Assembly: GCA_019973155.2 (NCBI GenBank)
Contig: BPQB01000052.1
Span: 62,001 to 126,000 of the forward strand
DNA from: Phanerochaete sordida
Taxonomy: Eukaryota > Basidiomycota > Agaricomycetes > Polyporales > Phanerochaetaceae
Reading direction: 5' to 3'
Length of the DNA stretch: 64,000 nucleotides
In this document: positions 55,755 to 64,000 of the stretch, one piece after another
How the letters are laid out: each line of letters opens with the position of its first letter
Numbering within the stretch: the stretch's first letter is position 1
Notes under the pieces: generated by a model
The model's database searches: none
Told to the model about the DNA's origin: nothing
Seen by the model: the letters and a program-made list of their open reading frames with translations, nothing else
Translations under genes and position numbers: made by a program

Positions 55755-58700
55755 ATGTCGTCACGACGACCCTCGTCAACCAACGACCCGGGTCCCGGCG
55801 CCGCGCACCCTGGACCAACGCCGAACGACCCGGAAGGCGAGTTCATCGCCTCTCAGTCTGCGAGACCTCCCGGGCGGGCCGACACCCCGCTCAGCACGCC
55901 TTCGTTCTACCCACCCGGGGCTTATATCAACACGCCCAAGGGACAAGGCGGATCAACGACGACCAGAAGATCTTCGTCGGCCTCTGATGCGACAGTAAGG
56001 ATGCCCGAATGGCCATTTGTCGACCCGAGAGAGCCGGGACGAACACAGCAACTGCCGTCAGTGGCCGAAGGAGCGGAATCCTCTCCGGTGACAGGCAGCA
56101 GCCCGTACACGGTGATCTCCTCGGCGGCGCCCACGTCGTTCGCGGGAGAGGACGAAGCGGATCCTCCGACAGTATACCTATCGCATCCAATAGAAAGGAG
56201 TATGTCCACCGCCAGCCGTCGCTCGATCGCTTCAGTGAAGTCTGTAGACTCGCGAGGGAGCGACAAGTCGATGGTCGGGGCCATACTCCGAAGGAAGCGC
56301 TCTCTTCCGGAGGAGCTGCGATCACAACTCCCCGGACAACTGGTAATGCTCTATCTAGAAGGACCGCCAAACGGATTGTCGCTAGCCAGTCGAGTGGACG
56401 CGGTGCTGACTATGAAACTCTTAGGAGCGGAGATCGAGCAAGTCTTAGTGGAATTCGTAGTGCCGCAGACCAGACAGAAGGTCACTAAATACGTGTTCCG
56501 ACTTGCAGACCCCGTGCTCGGTAACCTCACCTACGTCAGGAAAGAGTTCGACTCCATCCTTCGGTCCTTGAGCGCGGCCGCGGGAATATCGCCAGCGTTT
56601 CAGATCGACGCACAAGGAGTGATCCTCGGATTGCTGCAGGGATCAGACACGCTGCTAGAAGTCCGGGCCGCCTTCATCGAACTGCAGGGCCGCATACAAC
56701 AAGCCAAACGGCACTTCAGAAGGGGAGTATCGGCGCTACTCGGCGTTCCCGAAGCCTCGCCGGTACCCTCTGTGTTCGAATTCGACGACCAATCCTTAGC
56801 GTCTCGTCGTCCGGACGAGATGCTGCGCAAAGTAGTCCTGCACTCGAAAGGCGTGGGACGACTCACCGCCGCTGAGCTGAAGCTCCTCGACGGAGGAGCT
56901 CCGCTTACGGCAGTCCTCAAGGGAAACGACGCCTACTGGAAGGCGGCTTTCGGGTCTCCGCGAGCTTCACCGTCTATCGACGAGGAGCAAGTGGAGCGGC
57001 ACCTTCTGGGTGACGGCTCACGCGCCTCGGCCGCTTTTGTAGCGAAGGAACCCTCTCCGCCGGCAGCTGACCGTTCACAAGAGCGGACGGCTAAAGGGAA
57101 GGCTGTCGCGTTTCAGCAGCCGGACGGGGCAGCGACCGCGGGTCCCGGGCCTTACGCAGCCCGCGTAGACAACGCCACGCCCTCGGACACTGGCCGCGCA
57201 GACCCCGTGCAGGGAAGCCAGGACGCGCCGCTCCCGCGGAACGCCACCCCTCACCCGTACGAACCTGTTCCCGTGGTGGCGCCAGCTCCGCAGTATCCGA
57301 CGTCTGCCGCGAATGCGCAGGTCCCTGTCGCGCTGCCGGACGACTCTATCAGCGCGGTCCGGAGGACAAAGGACACCCCTCCTCATCAGCCTCGGACAGG
57401 GCCTCAACGTATGTCCTTGAAGCCGGAAAGATACGACCACTACACTCCGGGTGTAGCTCCTGGCGCAGCTTCGGTCGCGCACTTGGTAAACGCTCCCACG
57501 GCGCCTCCAACGGGGCCCCCGCCTAGTCAGTGGCAGCATGGACCAGCTGCAGGACAGGGTCCGCTGCCTTCGCAAGGCGCGTATATTCCTTCGGCGGCGC
57601 CCGAAGCTGGGACCAATCGGCGGACAGCCCTGCCCTCGCAAGCGGCGGCCTTCCACCAATCGCGCGTGGCTTGGCAGCAAGGCGGGGGCTCTGGAAATCC
57701 TCCGGGAGGAGGAGGACAAGGACCGCCCAACGGCCCGCGACGCAGCGGTTTCGCGTCCGCGCCTGGACCAGGCGGAGGAGCGCCGGGGGGCAGGGGGCCG
57801 CCAGATGACCCGGCGGGAACTACTCCGCCGGCCTTCCCGCTCTTCAACTCTCGCCACGCTGGAGCAGGAGGCGGAGGCCCTCCAGGCCCTCCTGATGGAG
57901 GCGGCGCGCAGCTCGATGCCGAAGGATTGGGCGGCAGGCCCTTCAACTCATCCTCGAACCTTCTACCACGCATCGACATGAGGCTGAAGCCCGACGACTT
58001 GCCGGCCTGGGACGGGAACTTCGACTCGGCCATAGAATACATGGTGCAAGTCGAGGAATTGGCGGCCCTGGGGGGCTACCTCCCTCAGCAGCTGGGCCTG
58101 GCACTGTCCATGCGTTTCGTCGCCGGCTCGGAGGTGGCCAACTGGTTCACCACGCTACCAATGCTGGACAAGGACGACATGCGTACCGACTACGCCGTGT
58201 TCCTGAGGCGCATCCGCGACGATTACCTCGGCCCCGACTGGTGCTTCGAGCAGATGCAGGAATACGCGGAGATCAAGTTCAGGCAGCCGGGCGAAGAGAA
58301 GGAGACTCCCTGCGCCTTCGCTCATAGGCGCGTCATTCGAGGACGGGTCCTCAGTATGGTGCCTGTCGACGAAAGAGGACGCATCGACGGAGCGGCCGAA
58401 GTCAAAGAAGCTATGCGCGTCTTCCCCATTCCATGGAAGACGAAGCTTGACCCTCTGCAGCTCAAGTCTTCAGCCGAGTTGCAGATCTACCTGAGACGCC
58501 TGTCGGAATCCCTGATCTACGAGTTCGAGGCCAACGAGCGAGCTAAGAAGGGAGAATCCAATCGCCTGCAGGTTAAGGATCTCCTCCCTGTCCTGGATCA
58601 GCTACAAGTCACGATTCCGAACGACCCGCGTCGATCGAAGTCCTTCCGTTCGTTCGCCCGGCCGCGACCTTCGAGCAGTCACCACGAATCTGCTTCGAAG

Positions 58701-61700
58701 CGCGTTGCTCGGAACGCGGAAGCGGACGTTCCGGAACCTGAAGGGTCCGCGTCAGAGGAAGACGAGGGACCCTTCGCCGCGGCTTTCGCGGTAATCAAGA
58801 GCAGTCAACGTCACCCCAACGGGGGGCGCTACGCCTTCTCGAGGCGCGACGACGTCAAGTCGCCCATGAGGCGTCCGCCCGTCCCTTGCAAAGCGTGCGG
58901 GAGTCGGAGACATTGGGACGCGGAATGTCCTATGGCGGGCGCGCACCGAACGTTGAAGGATGTCAAGGAGGTGCACGCCGTGGAGTCAGACCGACCGCCC
59001 GAGCAGGCGTCCTTGTATGATGCTATGTACGAATCCTTAAGCCGCGAATATAGTGCTTCAGCCTATGTCGCCGAGCCGCAGACGGCCGTAGCCGATCTGT
59101 CCAGGACTCGTGAAGGAACGCCTGCCAGCTCTCGGAGAGCATACAAGGTTGAGATCGAGGATCTCGACGACGCTCAGCTGAACGGAGGGCGTCCGCTGGA
59201 TCCTCTGGATCCCGACGACGTGTTGCTGCGGCATAAGGATGACCGAGAGCCGGCCTCCCCTCCGCGAAGTCCGCCACTGGCCCCGCCAAAGGCTTCAATC
59301 GAACTACAGCCCCGAAGGGCGTTCGCGGGAGGGCGTTCGTCACATGGTATCTCGGTCCTGTCGTTGAAAGGTCGAGCCGGTTCCCCTCTGGACTCGGAAG
59401 TCGATCTTCGGCTAGATTCAGGTGCTGACGTCTCCCTGGTATCCTCTACCTTTTATCGGTCGCTCAAGCAACCACCGAAATTGAAGAAGGGGGAACGCCT
59501 GAAACTCTGGCAGCTGCTGGATCGCAACACGCAGATCGACGGGTATGTCACCCTCAATCTGTACGTGCGGGCGCTGGATGGCACCGAAATCCGCCTGCAA
59601 TGCGAAGCCTACGTGGTCCCTGACATGTCAGTACCGATCCTCTTGGGCGAGGACTTTCAGCGCACCTACGAGCTCAACGTGCGAAGGGACCTCGAGAAGG
59701 GTACAAGAGTATCCTTCGCCGACTTGCCTTACGAAGTCCCGGCCATGCCGGTGGCTAAGAAGGCGAAGATACCTGCGCTCATGCAAAGCATGAGTTCGGA
59801 AGCCTCGTTCGTTCGAGCCAAGACCTCCAGGCGAAAGGCCGCTCAGAGGACGCCAAGGAATCGCGCTGCGGCTAAGCGGAGGGAAGAAGTTCTCCTCCGC
59901 GAAGACACCATCGTCCAACCTGGTACCGTTCGGCTAGTTCTCGTCGACATGGACGCGGAGTTCGGCCAGGACTGGCTCGTGGAGAAATCCCTGATAGAAG
60001 CGAGCCCCGGGCTGCATCTTGCGGTTCCAAACTGCTTAGTCTCCACGGACGACCCGCGCATCCCTCTGACGAACCCTACGGATAAGCCACTCAAGCTAGC
60101 CGCCGGAACGGTGCTGGGGCTCAAGAAGGACCCGACGGCGTACTTCGACACGCCGCAGTCCTTGAGTCAACTGGAAAGGATGCTCCACGACGCCGCCAGG
60201 ATAGCAGCGTTAGCTGAAGCTACGCACCCCTCCACAGGCGGTGCCGAAGAGCGGGGGGCAGAGGCGGACAGTGCGGAGGCGACGAAGGAAGCGCAGTACG
60301 CCTCGGGTGATCCTCGAGTGGCCGATATGTACACGCAAGGGCGTAAGCCAGAGGACAGGAACGAGGCTGAGGAAGAATGGGGTCCGAAGACGGCGGAAGT
60401 GCCGGACCCAACGATCTATCCCTCGGACAAGATGCAGGAGATTCTGGACGTCGGGGCAGTTCCCGAGCACCTGAAGAGCAAGGTCTGGGAAATGCTACGA
60501 AGAAGGCAGAAGGCGTTCAGCTTCGACGGTCGACTGGGCCACTTACCCACGAGAGTGCATATTCGAACGGTGGACGGGCTGCAACCCATCGCCGTACCCA
60601 TGTACGGGTCCTCGCCGGCGAAACGCCTCGTCATAGAAGAGCAGCTGGCGAAATGGTTTGAGCAAGACGTCATCGAACCCTCCATTAGCCCGTGGAGCGC
60701 GCCAGTCGTTATAGCCTACCGTAACGGGAAGCCGAGGTTCTGCGTGGACTACAGGAAGTTGAACGCACAGACGGTGTCCGATGAGTTTCCCATCCCCAGA
60801 CAATCGGAGATTCTTGCTGCCCTCTCGGGAGCGCAGGTCCTGTCGTCATTAGACGCGTTGGCCGGCTTCACGCAGATGGAATTCGAGAAGTCGGAAAGGG
60901 AGAAGACCGCTTTCCGGACGCACCTAGGCCTATTCCAATTCAAGAGGATGCCCTTCGGGCTCAAGAATGGGCCTTCGATATTTCAACGAACGATGCAATC
61001 GATTCTCTCGCCGTTCCTATGGATGTTCTGCCTGGTATATATCGACGACATAGTGGTGTACTCGAAGACCTACGAGGAACACATTGAACACCTGGATAAG
61101 GTTCTCGGAGCTTGCGAGGAAGCGGGGCTGACACTCTCACCTGCGAAGTATCACCTGTTCTATCCGTCTGTCCTGCTCCTAGGGCACAAAGTCAGTCGTC
61201 TAGGCTTATCCACACATGCGGAGAAAGTCAAGGCCATTCTCGAACTGGCCGCCCCGACCAAAGTCGCGCAACTGCAGTCCTTCTTAGGGCTGGTAGGCTA
61301 CTTCTCCTCGTTCATTCCTTACTACTCCATGATAGCGGCGCCGCTCTTCGCGTTGCTGAAGAAGAACACGGCGTGGAGATGGGGAGCCGACGAGAGCCAC
61401 GCGTTCGAGGAGCTGAAGAAAGCCCTTCAACAAACGCCTGTACTGGGGCATCCGGAATAAGGGAAGCCGTACCGGCTATACACCGACGCCTCAGACGAAG
61501 CGTTGGGCTGCGCCCTGCAGCAAGTACAACCTATCCAAGTCGCCGACTTGAAGGGCACGAAGTACTACGACCGCTTGAAGAAGGCGTTCGACGAGAGTAA
61601 ACCGGTGCCGAAGCTAGTCACCACGCTACCCGTTGCCCCAGAAGATGCAATTCATGAAGATAAGTGGGGTCCGGAGCTCGATCAGACGGCCGTCCACGTC

Positions 61701-63920
61701 GAACGGGTGATAGGATACTGGTCACGTACCTTCAAGCAGGCCGAGCGCAACTACTCGGCTACAGAACGGGAAGCGTTGGCCGCCAAGGAAGGCCTGGTCA
61801 AGTTCCAACCCTTCATAGAGGGCGAGAAGATAGCGTTAGTCACCGATCATGCCGCTCTGCAATGGGCTCAGACGTACGAGAATGCGAACCGTCGCCTGGC
61901 AGCGTGGGGCGCAGTGTTCTCGGCCTACAAGCCAGGACTCGTCATCTGCCACCGTCCTGGTCGCATTCATTCAAATGTTGATCCGCTGTCGAGGCTCCCG
62001 CGGGACGCGAGAACGGGACGCGTCCGAGGGCCACCTGAGCATCAGTCTCCCGCGAAAGATGACTCGGCGGCCATAGAGCCCGACAACTCGCCTGCCGAGG
62101 CGCAGGAACGGGTCAGGGCTTTCCAGCCAAAAGCAGCGTTCTTCGTCGAGAAGGACGAGGATGCGCATCCGGTCAGATCGGCGTTCGCCGTCACCAGGGC
62201 CGAGGCCCGCCGAGCCAGAGGCGAAGAAGACCCGCGGCCTCAGCAGAGACAAAGGCCGCAAAGGAAACGCAAAGATACGTGCGCCGCTGCAGAGCTGAAC
62301 GTCAGCACAGGGGGACCGAATGGTGGTACGACGGAGCCGAACGAGTCGCGGGACCTCTTCGAGAAGAAGACCGACTGGGAAGGAGAGAACGCTCCCCCGC
62401 GAGCTCCCCTTTTGCATCTGGAGGAGGACCGCAAGAGGGCCTTCGTAGAGGGATATCGAGTGGATCCTTTCTTCAAGTCAAGATGGGAGGATCCGAACGC
62501 GCACGTCGATTCCTGGTACGCAGGGAAGCGCTTCTTCCGGGATCAGGACGGTCTCCTGTTCTTCCGCGATGCCGACTTCCAGCCCAAGCTTTGCGTGCCT
62601 GCTTCGTTGAGAGCCGCCGTGTTGAAGGCACTGCACGAATCCCCCTTCGACTCGGCGCACGCGGGACCGGAGAGGCTCTGGAAGAAGGCGTCAGATATCT
62701 TCTACTGGCCGAGGATGCGCAAGGACCTGAAGCGGTTCTGCGCTACCTGCGACGTATGCCAGAAGGCCAAGCCCCGAAACTTCTCGCGTTTCGGAAGGCT
62801 GCTACCGAACGCCATCGCATCCCGACCGTTCGAATCGATCTCCATGGACCTGATTGTGGGCTTACCCATGTCAGAAGGCTTCAACGCCATTTGGGTTGTA
62901 GTCGATAGACTCACCAAATATGTCCTGTTCGTACCCACTACATCCGGGCTGTCGGCGGAAGGATTCGCCGAGCTGTTCGTCAAGAACGTGGCCTGCAAAT
63001 TCGGCATACCCGAATACATCATCACGGATCGTGACCCGAGATGGACCAGCGAGTTCTGGAGACACGTCGCCCGTTACCTGCGGATCGAGATGTGGTTCTC
63101 ATCTTCCCATCACCCGCAGCATGACGGGCAGACCGAAGTGGCCAACAAGCAGCTGGAGGTGATGCTGCGAAGCTACGTCTCGCAAGATCGGACACAGTGG
63201 GCTGCTTGGCTGCACCTACTGCAACACGCCCACAACAGCCTGACGGCGGGATCAACCGGATACAGCCTGTACTATCTCCTCTTCGGGTTTCAACCCCGAG
63301 ACGGCCTCGTCGGATGGCGCCACAGGGAGGACATCGCGCGGGCACCCCTATCAGAAGCGGTCAAAGCGTTCGTGGATGATCTGGAGTCGCACCGAGAGAA
63401 CGCGCGGCTCACGCTCGCCAAAGCGCAAGACGCGCAAGCTCGAGCGTACAACCGAGGGCGCCGTGCTCTCGTTTTCCGTCCCGGAGACTTGGTGCTGATC
63501 AACCCCCATTCGATTGAATGGAAGGAAGCGAAGGGCGAGGGCGTCAAACTGGGCCCGAAGTTCGTGGGACCGTTCCCCATCCAGGAACGAGTGGGCGAGA
63601 ACACATACCGGCTGGACCTGCCGGACTCCTTCGGCGGATCGTGCGTGCTGAACATCCAGCACTTGTCGGCCTACCAGGCTTCGCCCCCCGAATGGGGCGA
63701 AAGGGCCACTCTCGACACGTCGCGCAAGGACGTGGAACCCAGCGAGGAGTTCCAGGTCGAGAAGATCGTGGGTCATCGATTCAATAGGAAATCGGGCGCT
63801 ATGCAATTCCTGGTCAGATGGGCGGGCCTCACGCCGCTTTACGACTCCTGGCTATCCGCTAAAGACTTGCGGAACGCGCCGCGCCCCCTTTACGACTACA
63901 AGCTATTGAAACAGCTCTAG
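55755..63920 (+). CDS. Ty3/Gypsy gag-pol polyprotein interrupted by one in-frame stop
   Basis: The single frame spans 2721 codons from ATG 55755 to the TAG at 63918, broken only by TAA at 61458-61460 (codon 1902). The Gag part is Pro/Ser-rich and ends in a zinc knuckle, CKACGSRRHWDAEC (residues about 1045-1058). The protease active site is LDSGADVS near residue 1221. RT has FCVDYRKLNAQT, FRTHLGLFQFKRMPFGLKN and LVYIDDIVVYS (YIDD near 1762). The stop falls just before RNase H (RLYTDASDEALGCAL, ERNYSATEREALA). Integrase has the HHCC finger (H near 2293, CATCDVC) and the D-D-E core (MDLIVG near 2363, ITDRDPRW near 2424, GQTEVANK near 2460). The end is a chromodomain (QVEKIVGHR, FLVRWAG, DSWLSAKDL). 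Apart from the stop, every catalytic motif is intact, so the insertion is young. Whether the stop is a mutation or is suppressed cannot be told here. Confidence 0.9.
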
Positions 63921-64000
63921 CCGACGCCTCGCTAGCCGAGTGCGCGGGAGCCGTGAGGCTGCCTGGGGCGCCCTACTCGCGCGTGGAATCCCACAGGCCC
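63921..64000. other. Retrotransposon sequence after the pol stop
   Basis: These 80 GC-rich bases presumably lead into the polypurine tract and 3' LTR, which lie outside the window. Confidence 0.4.

Larger units (their letters stand above)
55231..64000 (+). mobile_element. Ty3/Gypsy LTR retrotransposon, chromovirus type, 3' end outside the window
   Basis: The internal region 55755-63920 has the gag, protease, RT, RNase H, integrase order of Ty3/Gypsy (Metaviridae) and a C-terminal chromodomain, which defines chromoviruses. The left limit is uncertain, and the right LTR is not reached by position 64000. The insertion lies immediately downstream of the last NADAR gene. Confidence 0.85.

Noticed and set aside
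57075..57857. 260-codon minus-strand frame inside the retrotransposon, and neighbouring antisense frames
   Set aside because: Antisense to the gag region, Arg/Ser-rich composition with no domain.
1..64000. CRISPR arrays, bacterial operons, ribosome binding sites and rRNA genes
   Set aside because: None is present; intron structure and gene content are fungal.

Overview
The window looks like genomic DNA of a filamentous basidiomycete, most likely an Agaricomycete (the order cannot be settled from sequence alone). Genes are split by many 45-60 bp introns with GT-AG or sometimes GC-AG borders, there are no bacterial-type operons, and a chromodomain Ty3/Gypsy retrotransposon, hAT-like DNA elements and tRNA-derived SINEs are present. 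Exon-intron models were built by eye from conserved domain motifs, so gene ends, especially 5' ends, are approximate unless stated.

Layout. 1995-4551 holds one ordinary housekeeping-type gene, a membrane-anchored amidohydrolase. From 4656 to 55230 almost every recognisable gene belongs to one of two families that write or read/remove ADP-ribose. Ten genes encode NADAR domains (16 domain copies): 4656-6993, 7938-10339, 15843-17466, 18531-20172, 23878-25259, 34974-38225, 43811-45263, 46281-47386, 51511-53402 and 53811-55230. Seven genes encode a PARP-type ADP-ribosyltransferase domain with the H-Y-E triad: 10923-12205, 13211-14939, 21978-23628, 32809-34498, 38794-40343, 41319-43041 and 48915-50483. 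One further gene (47979-48448) has only the zinc fingers of the PARP genes. The only other gene in this stretch is a Ser-rich secreted/transmembrane protein (31010-32111).

Architectures vary as in a fast-evolving family. NADAR is fused to an N-terminal helical bundle resembling the MLKL/HeLo-type cell-death adaptor (four genes), duplicated in tandem (six genes), joined to a long charged coiled coil (one) or to a Gln/Pro/Tyr-rich low-complexity tract (one). PARP is fused to up to three Cys-rich treble-clef-like fingers or, once, to a Tyr/Gln-rich prion-like tract. The simplest reading is a clustered ADP-ribosylation writer/eraser (or writer/sensor) system. A role in genome conflict, allorecognition or programmed cell death is inference from the death-type domain and the expansion pattern.

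A mobile-element island (25801-30172) separates two halves of the cluster. It contains two inverted SINEs, one of them split by a hAT-like element (26745-28513) with a perfect 8-bp target duplication, and a second hAT-like element (28588-30172), also with a perfect 8-bp duplication. A 150-bp TA-flanked MITE lies at 45761-45910. The right end (55755-63920) is a chromovirus-type Ty3/Gypsy gag-pol reading frame with a single internal stop codon.
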